Below are positions 4,733-12,468 of a stretch of DNA of 20,673 nt, one piece after another. Numbering within the stretch: position 1 is the first letter of the stretch; each line of letters opens with the position of its first letter. Source of the stretch: a virus. The translations under genes were made by a program, and so were the position numbers. The notes under the pieces were generated by a model, which saw only the letters and a program-made list of their open reading frames with translations, made no database searches and was not told where the DNA came from. The DNA is taken from IMG/VR virus record IMGVR_UViG_3300025131_000536, positions 1 to 20,673 of that record; one strand, 5' to 3'.

Positions 4733-4898
4733 GAACTCTCTTTCGTTTTTTAGTGCTTAACTGTACAGCTTTACCGAGTCTTTTAGCTGCGCTCTTATGT
4801 TCTGGGTCCATCCCACCGCTTAATGCCCTGACAGTGAAGAGATTAATAATCTCCATGATCTCATCGTGAGTTAATTTAACAGTGATTAACTTCTTCAT
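4725..4898 (-). CDS. Unknown 57-residue basic protein
   Basis: Not recognised. It begins MKKLITVKLTHDEIMEIINL and ends with a very basic tail (LSTKKRKRVHD). The central LSGGMDPEHKSAAKRLGKAV could be two helices. A TTG lies five codons upstream in frame, but the ATG at 4898 is preferred. It forms an ATGA overlap with the polymerase stop, and AGAGG precedes it at normal spacing. Coupling to polymerase suggests a replication-associated role, for instance binding DNA or nucleotides, but this is only context. Confidence 0.6.
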   Translation of the reverse strand: MKKLITVKLTHDEIMEIINLFTVRALSGGMDPEHKSAAKRLGKAVQLSTKKRKRVHD

Positions 4899-6769
4899 TT
4901 TGCCTCTCCCCAAGATCCCCCCGTTTTAACATCCACAACAAAGGGGAGTTTAAATTCTATGCAATTTTCCATTATTTTTTTAATCTTTTTAATATCTTTC
5001 GTATCAGTTTTACTAACATTGAAACAAAGCTCATCGTGGAGCTGTAGGATAGGAAGATAGCCAGCCTGATAACAAGACAACATCGCTTGTTTAGTTTGGT
5101 CGGCTGAGGAACCCTGAATTAAACGATTCAAAGCTTTATAGGTATAAGCTCTTTTGATATTTTCTCGTCCATATTTAGCGACCGCATTCTCAAATGTTTC
5201 AGCTGTATGTAGCCCAAAGTCTTTAGGTTCCCATAGATCAAATCGACATTTCCTTCCCTTTTTAGTGCGAATAACTCCTTTATCACTAGCTGTTTGCATA
5301 CAACGATCTGAGAGCATCTTCACGAAAGGAACCTTGCGATTATATTTAGAGATTAGCAGGGTAGCTTCTTCTTTGGATACCCCCAATGAGGTTGCTAATT
5401 TATTTTTTCCCATACCATACATCAGGCCAAGGCCTATCGTTTTAGCTTGAACTCTCTCTATACCTACTAGATCTGCTACTGTTTGGTGAAAGTCAGTACT
5501 CGCCTTATGGTAAGCTTCTACAAGTTCAGTGCTTCCTTCATAGCCATTACCAATGGAAGCTGCGTAGTGAACCGTCATCCGTGGTTCTTGTTGCGAGTAG
5601 TCAAAGGATCCCCACTTGTGTCCTTCCTCAGACACAAAGAGAGATCGAATCATAGGGCCAAACTCTTTGTTCCGGGCGGGGACTTGTTGAAGATTAGGAT
5701 GAGCCATACTGAGTCTCCCCGAGACTGTTCCCCCGTTGTCGGATCTTAATTGATTTATTTCTCCATGGATCCTTCCCTTCACCTGGTATTTCATGATAGA
5801 AGATAAGAAGGTATTGTGAAATTTATTTATTTCTCTCGCCTTAACGACAAGTTTAGCAATTTTATGTTTACAATTAATCAACCAGTTTTGGGTAAATGAC
5901 GGTTCACCAGATTTCGGAGTACGCGGATACTCTATCTTCAGCTTATCGAAAGCTTTGGCAATCTGGCGTGCTGCCCAAATGTCTATGTCTAGTCCTGATT
6001 CTTTTTGTATTCCCAACCTTATTTCTTTTTCTTGGGTCTGCATTTTTAGCTTTAATTTTTCAGCTAATTCCACTTGTACTCTTACCCCTCGTTGACGCAT
6101 TGCAATCAATACTGGGAGTAAATTAGATTCTAATTCCCATACCGTTCCTAGACTTTGTTGTACAATTTCTTTTTTAAGTTGTTGCCATAATAGGTACGTG
6201 AGTCGTGCATCTTGTTCCGCATAAAATCCGACATACTCTGCAGGAAGCTTCCACATTTCTCCTTTGGGATCCACGCCATGTTCTTTGGCTGCAATGATCA
6301 AGTCGGTTTCAGCTTTGATTTCGCCTAGATAATCTTTGGACAAAGCGTTTAAGGAATAAGACCAACGGTTTTCATTTACGATGGCTGCAGCAATCATGGT
6401 ATCAACAATCGGTCCTTTGACTTTAATATCTTCTTGTTCCAACCAACCTACATCGTATTGAGCATTATGAAATATTTTAGTAGCGGGAAGAGCGCACACA
6501 CTTCTCATATACTTCTTAACTTGTTGAGGGATCATATTGCCCCCACCGTAATGAGCAAAAGGGTAGTAACCTTGCCAGCCTTCAACAGCCACAGCAAAGC
6601 CAATGATATTTCCATTTCCTGTAGCCCAGCCAGCTCCTCGTCCAGAACTAATTCCTTCGTCTCGGGTTTCTAGATCGATGGCAATTTCTTTAGCTTGAGA
6701 TAGGTCTTTGTATTCAGCAGGGCAAGACCAGATGTGTTTTTTAAAATTCATGGAGAGCTGTAGACTCAT
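4895..6769 (-). CDS. polA: Family A DNA polymerase with 3'-5' exonuclease
   Basis: The 624-residue replicative polymerase of the phage, of T7-like size, without the 5' nuclease domain of cellular Pol I. The proofreading domain shows Exo I (AIDLET, D32/E34), Exo II (HNAQYDVGWL, D106) and Exo III (YAEQD, Y183/D187). The polymerase domain has the template-binding SGRL...PNLQQVP (350-364), motif A FDYSQQEPRM with D390, the O helix R439-x3-K443-x7-YG, and motif C LQLHDEL with D579/E580. In the O helix the residue equivalent to E. coli Pol I F762 is L447. All catalytic residues are present, so the enzyme should be active. The start overlaps the DUF3310 stop (ATGA). No intein, intron or DnaJ-like insert interrupts it. 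Confidence 0.95.
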   Translation of the reverse strand: MSLQLSMNFKKHIWSCPAEYKDLSQAKEIAIDLETRDEGISSGRGAGWATGNGNIIGFAVAVEGWQGYYPFAHYGGGNMIPQQVKKYMRSVCALPATKIFHNAQYDVGWLEQEDIKVKGPIVDTMIAAAIVNENRWSYSLNALSKDYLGEIKAETDLIIAAKEHGVDPKGEMWKLPAEYVGFYAEQDARLTYLLWQQLKKEIVQQSLGTVWELESNLLPVLIAMRQRGVRVQVELAEKLKLKMQTQEKEIRLGIQKESGLDIDIWAARQIAKAFDKLKIEYPRTPKSGEPSFTQNWLINCKHKIAKLVVKAREINKFHNTFLSSIMKYQVKGRIHGEINQLRSDNGGTVSGRLSMAHPNLQQVPARNKEFGPMIRSLFVSEEGHKWGSFDYSQQEPRMTVHYAASIGNGYEGSTELVEAYHKASTDFHQTVADLVGIERVQAKTIGLGLMYGMGKNKLATSLGVSKEEATLLISKYNRKVPFVKMLSDRCMQTASDKGVIRTKKGRKCRFDLWEPKDFGLHTAETFENAVAKYGRENIKRAYTYKALNRLIQGSSADQTKQAMLSCYQAGYLPILQLHDELCFNVSKTDTKDIKKIKKIMENCIEFKLPFVVDVKTGGSWGEAK

Positions 6770-6972
6770 AGGTAGTCCCTGTCAATAATCATATCAATGT
6801 AATGTTTTGCTTTTTCCAAATCTTTAGCTCCTCCCTTTGATGAATGACGACAAATATATTTAATAGCATTTCCTTCAGCGAAGAGCAACTTGTTCTTATT
6901 GATAAACTCACTCGGCTGAATCTTCATATCCTTGTAGTGTGTTCCTCCCACCTGTTTTTTATAAACACTCAT
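6766..6972 (-). CDS. DUF3310 family protein
   Basis: A 68-residue protein with the DUF3310 signature: KQVGGTHYKDM near the N-terminus, then IQPSEFI, EGNAIKYICRHSSKGGAKDL and EKAKHYIDMII. The family is common in phage replication regions. It is found within T7 gp1.7, a nucleotide kinase, but stand-alone members have no proven activity, so involvement in nucleotide metabolism is only suggested. An in-frame TTG three codons upstream could lengthen it; the ATG at 6972, one base after the upstream stop, is preferred. Its stop is fused to the polymerase start as ATGA. Confidence 0.85.
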   Translation of the reverse strand: MSVYKKQVGGTHYKDMKIQPSEFINKNKLLFAEGNAIKYICRHSSKGGAKDLEKAKHYIDMIIDRDYL

Positions 6973-6973
6973 T

Positions 6974-7210
6974 TCATTCAATAGTTAAACCATTATCTAA
7001 AACAACCTTATCCTCTGTCTCTATCCAAACTCTAGCTCCACAAGGTAAAGGTTTAGTTGGTTTATAAACTAATTTAGATTTTCCTAGAATATCAACTTCG
7101 TGTGCATAGTTATTAGACTTACTTGTTTTAACAGTTATAACTGGTTTGTTTGTTCCGTATTTTTTATTATGACGAATATGGTGCATATTAACGTGAATTT
7201 TTTTTTTCAT
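6974..7210 (-). CDS. Conserved-looking phage protein, 78 residues
   Basis: A small, basic, beta-rich protein. It starts MKKKIHVNMHHIRHNKKYGT and continues PVITVKTSKSNNYAHEVDIL and LPCGARVWIETEDKVVLDNG. I recall similar proteins beside replication genes in marine phages, but no function is known to me. His and Lys near the N-terminus could contact nucleic acid. The ATG overlaps the stop of the Dam-like gene (TAATG), and its own stop precedes the DUF3310 start by one base, so these genes are co-translated. Confidence 0.7.
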   Translation of the reverse strand: MKKKIHVNMHHIRHNKKYGTNKPVITVKTSKSNNYAHEVDILGKSKLVYKPTKPLPCGARVWIETEDKVVLDNGLTIE

Positions 7211-7716
7211 TATTTGTTTCTAAATATCACAATCATTAAAGGTTTAATATAAGCAATTTTTTTAAGGTTATCTGGGCTGCCATCATCCTTTCCGAATCTA
7301 AAACCTTTTACTGGCTTTTTTAAAAATCGGATTTCACAATTAGGATTAGTGTAAATAAAATCATGGAAGTATTTAGTATGGGTTGACGCAGGTAGTAAAA
7401 AAACACCTGTAAAATTTCTAGTATGATAAGCTTTTTCTACAAACTTTCCTATCTTGCCATCAAACAAAGGGTGAATATAGGCTATCTCTTTAGACCAATC
7501 TTTCGTTAAACAGTCATCTTGAATAGTGTAATATCTAGGGAGTAAATGATTTTTATCGGAGGCACAGCAGTCAATGGTGAAATCAAATTCTTTAGTTAAG
7601 TCGGCCCATATAGTTTTAGGGGTTCTTACCCATTCCATTACCTTTGAAGTTTGAAAAGACAACTGGTTTTTTTGATGCTTTAATTTTTTATTTATTTTCC
7701 TCATCAGGCTTCGCAT
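7210..7716 (-). CDS. Dam-like phage DNA adenine methylase with altered catalytic motif
   Basis: A 168-residue protein that follows the phage DNA N6-adenine methyltransferase family (the Dam family of PF05869). It has EWVRTPKTIWADL (28-40) at the SAM-binding start, FDFTIDCCAS (44-53) with D49, and YTIQDDCLTKDW (63-74). It continues with VFLLPASTHTKYF (105-117) and a C-terminal IRFLKKPVKGFRFG. The family's catalytic NPPY/DPPY motif should lie at residues 82-85, but here the sequence is HPLF (in AYIHPLFDGKIG). Loss of the Asn/Asp and of the second Pro could abolish base methylation or mark a subfamily with another activity. The start has AAGGA at normal spacing, inside the end of the 54-residue gene. 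Confidence 0.75.
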   Translation of the reverse strand: MRSLMRKINKKLKHQKNQLSFQTSKVMEWVRTPKTIWADLTKEFDFTIDCCASDKNHLLPRYYTIQDDCLTKDWSKEIAYIHPLFDGKIGKFVEKAYHTRNFTGVFLLPASTHTKYFHDFIYTNPNCEIRFLKKPVKGFRFGKDDGSPDNLKKIAYIKPLMIVIFRNK

Positions 7717-7852
7717 TAGATTTTTTCCTTTTTAAACGTTTCTGCGCTTCTTCTACAATTTTAAAAATATCTCTTAACTTCTTCTCTGCCTTAATTGTTT
7801 TGATCATTTCTCCTAATTGTTTATAATAAGTGGGTTTATCGTTCTTGGACAT
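7688..7852 (-). CDS. Small basic helical protein, 54 residues
   Basis: A short gene between the SF1 helicase and Dam-like genes. The protein is highly charged and helical: MSKNDKPTYYKQLGEMIKTI, then DIFKIVEEAQKRLKRKKSNA. A coiled coil or a small nucleic-acid-binding helix is likely; no family is recognised. A GGGGGAG sequence about 12 bases before the ATG supports translation. It overlaps the helicase stop by 17 bases and the methylase start by 29, and the other leftward frames are not usable here, so it fills the interval well. Confidence 0.65.
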   Translation of the reverse strand: MSKNDKPTYYKQLGEMIKTIKAEKKLRDIFKIVEEAQKRLKRKKSNAKPDEENK

Positions 7853-9470
7853 AAGTTAAATAATCTCCCCCAATTGGATAATTATATTTATAATTTGTAT
7901 CCAATAGATGAATTGTTTTTCTAGCACGAGTTGAGGCCGTATACCAGACTTTTTTTTCATTTGTCTTCTCTTCTCGTGATTTGGTTCTAAAATTAGAAGG
8001 ATAATTAGCTTTGGAATATAAAACTACGTGATCGGCTTCCCCTCCTTTAACAGAATGAATAGTGTCAATAATAATTTTGGGAGGATTGTCTAATTCTTTT
8101 TGGCCATAACGTTTTAATAATCTTATAAAGTAGAGAACCTGTTGAGAAGTAAAATTTCTTTTTAAAATGTGCCACCATTGTTTTTTTTGGAGTGCAGCAG
8201 AAAGATCGAGACCACAATGTTGAGTTAATTTTTTAAAATCATATTCTTCTAACTCAGATTCTGAGTTCCAGAATTTAGGCATTCTAAATCTAGAATCTTT
8301 GAGTTCTCGGATATATTTATACATTTTTTCAGCTTGTTTCTTATTGATAGTTTTCTTATTTGAAAGATGTGTCCAAGCTTTGATAGCCTCCCATTGATTT
8401 TGGTCAAAACATTTTATATCTTCATTATCAGAAAAATACAACCCTGCGTCTTTAGCCAGCATTCGTAACTCGTTTACAGTTGTATTAATGCGACCTAAAA
8501 TATACCAGCTCCCTGGCAGAGTATGAAAAGGGATCTCTCTAAAATTTAAATAATGTTTGATAAAGCCTTCTTTCTCTAGACAGGCGTACTCTTTCTCTTC
8601 GCTATTAAAAATTTCTCTTCTGATAATTTGAGAAAGACGATGAATCGCTTTACCAAATCTTCTTGTCTTTCTCAATTTTACTTTTCGACCTGGGAAGTAA
8701 CGGGTAAAATATTTAGGGTCAGCGCCATTCCATTCATAAATGGCTTGGTCGTCATCTCCTGCCAAATAAATACGACGAGCATTTTGGGCGAGTTTATAGA
8801 TAACCGACCATTGTAAAGGAGTACAATCTTGGGCTTCATCAATAATTAAGATCTTAAGAGGAGGAAAACTCACTTCTTGAATTGCTCTCCCAATCATATC
8901 ATCAAAGTCTATTAAAGCTTTTTCCTTGCCTACTTTTTTATAATCTTCGTAGATCTGTATTTTTTTCAAGAGAACATCTAATGAATCTCTGTGATAGGAT
9001 TCTTTTTTATAAACTTCCTGAGGGCTTCTCATCATATTTCGAGCTTTACTATAAATTCCTAACGACCAATCTTTATAAGTAAAGTTATCATCTGCTAATC
9101 GTTTATCGCTGTATTTAATAATTTTACCATCTAGAGCAAAATCCACCATACAATCTTTAGGATCAAAGATATCTTCTTCGAAGTATCTTCGACAATATTT
9201 ATGTAAAGTTTTGAATCTATAAAAATCTTCTGAAGTATATTGAGGAAAAGCATTAAGGGCTCTACTGGTAGCTGTATTGATAGCTTTATTAGTAAAGGAA
9301 ATAAAAGCAATTTCTTGAGGAGAAATTTTATTTTGTAAAGCCCGATTCAATACTCGACTAATTAAAGTTTCTGTCTTGCCTGTTCCAGGTGGACCAAAAA
9401 TCTTAACTGTCTTTCGGCGGAGCTTTTTTAGGTTCTGGCGTTCTAAATTTTCCTGTGTGGTACTCATCAT
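7836..9470 (-). CDS. UvrD/Rep-type superfamily 1 helicase
   Basis: A 544-residue DNA helicase. Motif I is GPPGTGKT (26-33), motif Ia lies in AFISFTNKA, motif II is IIDEAQD (209-215), and motif III is GDDDQAIYEWNGAD (238-251). Motif IV is LRKTRRF (266-272), motif V is TIHSVKGGEADHVVL (470-484), and motif VI is YTASTRARKTIHLL (510-523). This is a complete SF1A set, so a 3'-5' translocating ATPase is expected. At this length it is shorter than UvrD (about 720 residues) and lacks long 1B/2B insertions. It starts 68 bases inside the primase gene, with GGAAG before a double ATG. Since no DnaB-like helicase is present in the window, it is the best candidate replicative helicase; a recombination or repair role is the alternative. 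Confidence 0.9.
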   Translation of the reverse strand: MMSTTQENLERQNLKKLRRKTVKIFGPPGTGKTETLISRVLNRALQNKISPQEIAFISFTNKAINTATSRALNAFPQYTSEDFYRFKTLHKYCRRYFEEDIFDPKDCMVDFALDGKIIKYSDKRLADDNFTYKDWSLGIYSKARNMMRSPQEVYKKESYHRDSLDVLLKKIQIYEDYKKVGKEKALIDFDDMIGRAIQEVSFPPLKILIIDEAQDCTPLQWSVIYKLAQNARRIYLAGDDDQAIYEWNGADPKYFTRYFPGRKVKLRKTRRFGKAIHRLSQIIRREIFNSEEKEYACLEKEGFIKHYLNFREIPFHTLPGSWYILGRINTTVNELRMLAKDAGLYFSDNEDIKCFDQNQWEAIKAWTHLSNKKTINKKQAEKMYKYIRELKDSRFRMPKFWNSESELEEYDFKKLTQHCGLDLSAALQKKQWWHILKRNFTSQQVLYFIRLLKRYGQKELDNPPKIIIDTIHSVKGGEADHVVLYSKANYPSNFRTKSREEKTNEKKVWYTASTRARKTIHLLDTNYKYNYPIGGDYLTYVQER

Positions 9471-10995
9471 CTACTTCCGTTGTTTCTTTTTTATTATCTT
9501 TGGCACGGGTAATCCCTACATGACTTACAAATTCTGGCATTTGGACATACCATATATTTTTTTCGCCCTCATAATATTCATGGCGTTCGCAGCCTAAATA
9601 ATGAAGAGCATCCATCGTGCTGTTGAAAATTTTGGTAGCATGACTTTTAATGTAATGTTCTAGAGTTGATCGTTTAAAATAACACATACGAGTTTTAGAG
9701 TCTAAAACTACATAACCATCTTTAAGCTTAGTGAAGTCATCTTCTTCAATCGTTTTTTCAAAAAAAGATTTCAGAGTGTTGTATTTTTCTTCGTCTACTG
9801 TATCTGCAAATTTCATCTTTTCATTTTCAATGGCTCGAGCTGTGAGTTCTTTAAGCAATAATTCAAAGGGAGCAGGTCCCACTCTTGCTCTGGGGAGGGA
9901 TAACCAAAAAATACCATACTTTAATAATTTAATTCGCCACGATTTTTCATCTTTCATATCTTCCGGTTGAACCGTGATTCGTTGGCCTTTAAAACTGAAG
10001 CTAAAATAAATCGTCTTCGTATCGCGGGTATAGGAAATTTCCTCAAACTGATCGATCATCTCAGGAATTTGTGGACCAATCCCTAGCTTCCGTGTCTTAC
10101 AAAGTTCTTTATTACAAATAGGTTGCAGCTCACTATGCTTAGGGGGACATTTAAAATGATAGCCATGCGTCTTAACAGACTTCGCTACTGCTTTAGCTTC
10201 ACTAATCTTCATAGGTTTGCTAAAACATTGTTTGTTTCGCTCAATAGCTATTTCCTGAAGAGCTTTAATATCTAGATTACCATCAGTTTTTTTATTCTCT
10301 AGTACCAGAATATTGAATAGAAAGTTATTGCGATTGTTTCCAGGCCACGGCTCTGTTATAAGTTTTTGTACACATGGAGGATAATTTTGCCATTCTGTCT
10401 CAGGCTCATAGGCATTTGTTTTTAGGTTATATAGTTCTTTTACTGATAATCGTTTTGATTCAGCTAAGTCTAGAAAAGCTCCTATCATCAATGGATTTGA
10501 ATTATCGTCAAAGGCAAATTCTACTGTTGCATTACAGTTGTAGTATGGCATTGTTACTGCTTTACTCATTGGGAAGACTTCATTAGCCATAAAGAAAGTA
10601 TCATTCCATTCGTCTAGCTTTTTTCTCACGTCGGCAACGGATGCCCAATCTTTTAAGAATAAAAATAAATGTAAGCCCCCTGATTTAGATTTAACAGGAA
10701 CTAAAGGAAGTTTGTATTCTTGAATGATGGAAACGTATTTTTTTTGTGAGTAATTTTTATAGGTAGTAGGATCAACATCGATGCAGCCCCATTTGCATTT
10801 ATCATTATTTTCAGGACGCACACCAATCCTGACCTTGCCATCCAAGTGCTCCTGCCATTTAGCTGGAGTGATTGATTCGTGGATCGTGAGATAATTGGCT
10901 TGATGCTTGCCACGTTCATCCACTTCGCCCGTAAGCGAAGTGGTTATGAACTGATCAGGATCCCCTTCAAAAAGATCGGCTAATCGCTTTAACAT
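9403..10995 (-). CDS. Archaeo-eukaryotic-type (AEP) DNA primase
   Basis: A 530-residue protein whose N-terminal half carries the primase-polymerase motifs: WGCIDVDP with metal ligands D73 and D75, VKSKSGGLHLFLFL with H109, and a third strand around KAVTMPYYN (145-153). After it come a helical PriCT-like region and a Cys-rich element, FKCPPKHSELQPICNKELC (C283, C294, C299, with H287), probably a zinc-binding site. The C-terminal third is unassigned and ends in a Pro/Lys-rich tail. It would make primers for the family A polymerase and resembles the primases of the TOTE-related AEP clade found in marine phages. The last 68 bases overlap the helicase gene in another frame. The start lies three bases after the upstream stop and has no clear Shine-Dalgarno. 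Confidence 0.85.
   Translation of the reverse strand: MLKRLADLFEGDPDQFITTSLTGEVDERGKHQANYLTIHESITPAKWQEHLDGKVRIGVRPENNDKCKWGCIDVDPTTYKNYSQKKYVSIIQEYKLPLVPVKSKSGGLHLFLFLKDWASVADVRKKLDEWNDTFFMANEVFPMSKAVTMPYYNCNATVEFAFDDNSNPLMIGAFLDLAESKRLSVKELYNLKTNAYEPETEWQNYPPCVQKLITEPWPGNNRNNFLFNILVLENKKTDGNLDIKALQEIAIERNKQCFSKPMKISEAKAVAKSVKTHGYHFKCPPKHSELQPICNKELCKTRKLGIGPQIPEMIDQFEEISYTRDTKTIYFSFSFKGQRITVQPEDMKDEKSWRIKLLKYGIFWLSLPRARVGPAPFELLLKELTARAIENEKMKFADTVDEEKYNTLKSFFEKTIEEDDFTKLKDGYVVLDSKTRMCYFKRSTLEHYIKSHATKIFNSTMDALHYLGCERHEYYEGEKNIWYVQMPEFVSHVGITRAKDNKKETTEVDDEYHTGKFRTPEPKKAPPKDS
9972..9984. repeat. Short match to dispersed repeat
   Basis: CCGTGATTCGTTG here is identical to 14776-14788. It lies within the primase gene and encodes QRIT, the same four residues and frame as in the 68-residue gene. 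It may be a true repeat fragment or coincidence. Confidence 0.3.
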
Positions 10996-10998
10996 ACA

Positions 10999-11826
10999 TT
11001 AAAACGGAACAGCCTTATTACTATTTGTTGAAGCGGTGACCTGTGGTGAACCAAAGTCCACTTTACCAAAAATATCACTTTTCATAGAGCTTTGATAGAA
11101 GCTTCTAGTAATCTCAAGAGTTTTTGGAAACTGAGCGACTTCAAGGAATTTATCAAATTCCACAACCCAACCATACCAAGTATTCTGAGAATTAGATTCC
11201 TTAGTGGTAGTTAAGCGATAAGTCGTTGCCCAAGTTGGTGGTCTGAAGTAACCTTTTTTACCTGACATTCGTCTTGTTTGCATCATCGAATTCCAAGTTT
11301 TAGATTTCTTCTTCTGTGTAGACTTCATAGCAATCAGTGATTGTTCTTGAGGTAAATAGTTTTTATCTAAAATAAAAACAAAATGATTACCTGTATCTTC
11401 CACATAATTACCATTAGGAAGTCTATCCTTATTATCTTCACTTCTTTTAGTTTCAGACATAATGGAAGGATCCGTATGAATTTTAATCGGTCTTCCAGGG
11501 CTATCCCCCTTGTCTTTCCACTCATTAAAAGTGTTGATGTATAAACAAGGAACTACAATGATACCTTCTTTGCCTTTCCATAGGCTTCCAGTTACTTCAT
11601 TATAGATATCACCTTGTTTTGCATTAGCGATATATTTTCCATCACTTTCATCCAATACAGGTGAATTTGCGTATAAGATTTTAAGGATGGGTAGTTTAAC
11701 GTCACGAGCGCTAATGAACTCCTGACCTTCTCCAGCTGCTTCTTCTAAATTGAAGTTAGCTGGCAAATGTGCTTCTTTTTTTTGAATCTCTTTAGCCTGA
11801 GATTGTGCTTTGTTGCCGTTAGCCAT
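10999..11826 (-). CDS. Phage replication-region protein, possible ssDNA-binding protein
   Basis: A 275-residue soluble protein with a charged, disordered N-terminus (NGNKAQSQAKEIQKKEAH) and a beta-rich core (KLPILKILYANSPVL, EGIIVVPCLYINTFNEW, HFVFILDKN, WYGWVVEFDKF). It has a low-complexity end (TASTNSNKAVPF) with C-terminal Phe. Abundant aromatic residues on strands and a terminal Phe recall phage ssDNA-binding proteins such as T7 gp2.5, but the tail is not acidic and no family motif is certain. Its place as second gene of the replication operon, directly before primase and helicase, fits such a role. AAGGAG lies five bases before the ATG, so expression should be high. Confidence 0.55.
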   Translation of the reverse strand: MANGNKAQSQAKEIQKKEAHLPANFNLEEAAGEGQEFISARDVKLPILKILYANSPVLDESDGKYIANAKQGDIYNEVTGSLWKGKEGIIVVPCLYINTFNEWKDKGDSPGRPIKIHTDPSIMSETKRSEDNKDRLPNGNYVEDTGNHFVFILDKNYLPQEQSLIAMKSTQKKKSKTWNSMMQTRRMSGKKGYFRPPTWATTYRLTTTKESNSQNTWYGWVVEFDKFLEVAQFPKTLEITRSFYQSSMKSDIFGKVDFGSPQVTASTNSNKAVPF

Positions 11827-11828
11827 GT

Positions 11829-12371
11829 TTACTCCTTCGTAGTTATTTTAGTCTTGCTTGCAACGTAAACGCCGAATAAATCAGATGGAACGTTTTTGCC
11901 ACCTTGAATTTGTTCTTTAACGAACGCTTTCAAGGTCATTGGTTCCACCTTTTCGGCTTGTTTAACATTATGCCCTTTATCTCTTAGCTCTGCAACCAGC
12001 GACTTTGCTTCATTGTCTTGGTTACGACCAAAAGTAAGCATAACATTATTCTTAATAAGATCCCCATGTCCATTTTCACGAAGCCATGTAAAAGCGTCGT
12101 TTACTTTAGACAATGGAATTCTTGCTCCGTAAAAGGGTTTAACTTCCACGGATGAACCATCTTTAAGTTTAATTAAAGACACTCCTGCTTTATGCATTAA
12201 GTTTGGAATAGTTTGCTCAGAAAGAGTGGTTTCAGTTGCTTTCAACGTTTTTAATTGTTCGTTAATCGCTTCCATTTGTTTCTGAGTTTCCAATAACTTA
12301 TTGCAAGATTGTGCAATGTCCAAAGACACTGCAGTATCAACCTGTATGGCCGATTCTGCTTCTAAGTCCAT
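11829..12371 (-). CDS. Conserved phage protein with coiled coil, first gene of replication operon
   Basis: A 180-residue protein. Residues 15-55 form a probable coiled coil (KLLETQKQMEAINEQLKTLK). A small beta domain (GVSLIKLKDGSSVEVKPFYG) follows, then a helical C-terminus (PMTLKAFVKEQIQGGKNVPS) ending in LFGVYVASKTKI. I recall proteins of this layout next to the putative ssDNA-binding protein in marine phages, but their function is not known to me. It is the promoter-proximal gene of the 8 kb operon, with GGAGG five bases before the ATG and a plausible promoter upstream. Two bases separate it from the next gene. Confidence 0.65.
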   Translation of the reverse strand: MDLEAESAIQVDTAVSLDIAQSCNKLLETQKQMEAINEQLKTLKATETTLSEQTIPNLMHKAGVSLIKLKDGSSVEVKPFYGARIPLSKVNDAFTWLRENGHGDLIKNNVMLTFGRNQDNEAKSLVAELRDKGHNVKQAEKVEPMTLKAFVKEQIQGGKNVPSDLFGVYVASKTKITTKE

Positions 12372-12387
12372 AAGAACCTCCTGCGAT

Positions 12388-12416
12388 CTTATAAATTAAG
12401 CGTTTGACGAAGTAAA
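12388..12416 (-). promoter_or_regulatory. Likely promoter of leftward replication operon
   Basis: On the minus strand TTTACT (12411-12416) and TATAAG (12388-12393) are 17 bases apart. They are followed by a short leader with GGAGG and the ATG at 12371. It lies in the very AT-rich divergent gap of 97 bases between the replication operon and the SNF2 gene. The hexamers match the sigma70 consensus only partly. Confidence 0.5.
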
Positions 12417-12446
12417 GAAAAAAGTTTAAAAATATAAAAAATACTT

Positions 12447-12452
12447 AGGAGG
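12447..12452 (+). promoter_or_regulatory. Consensus ribosome-binding site set unusually far from the SNF2 start
   Basis: AGGAGG ends 16 bases before the ATG at 12469. That is about twice the usual distance, and an in-frame TGA directly upstream forbids an earlier in-frame start. Either spacing is tolerated, or initiation also happens at the nearby TTG (12455) in another frame, which could give a coupled leader reading. Confidence 0.5.
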
Positions 12453-12468
12453 TATTGTCTGACGAAAC

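Noticed and set aside
5896-6126. Rightward hydrophobic frame opposite the polymerase gene
   Set aside because: Antisense to the conserved polymerase coding region; Leu/Phe richness comes from the complement of Lys/Glu-rich helices.
4391-6769. LAGLIDADG motif as sign of an intein or intron in DNA polymerase
   Set aside because: All polymerase motifs follow one uninterrupted frame and the endonuclease is a separate gene with its own start and ribosome-binding site.
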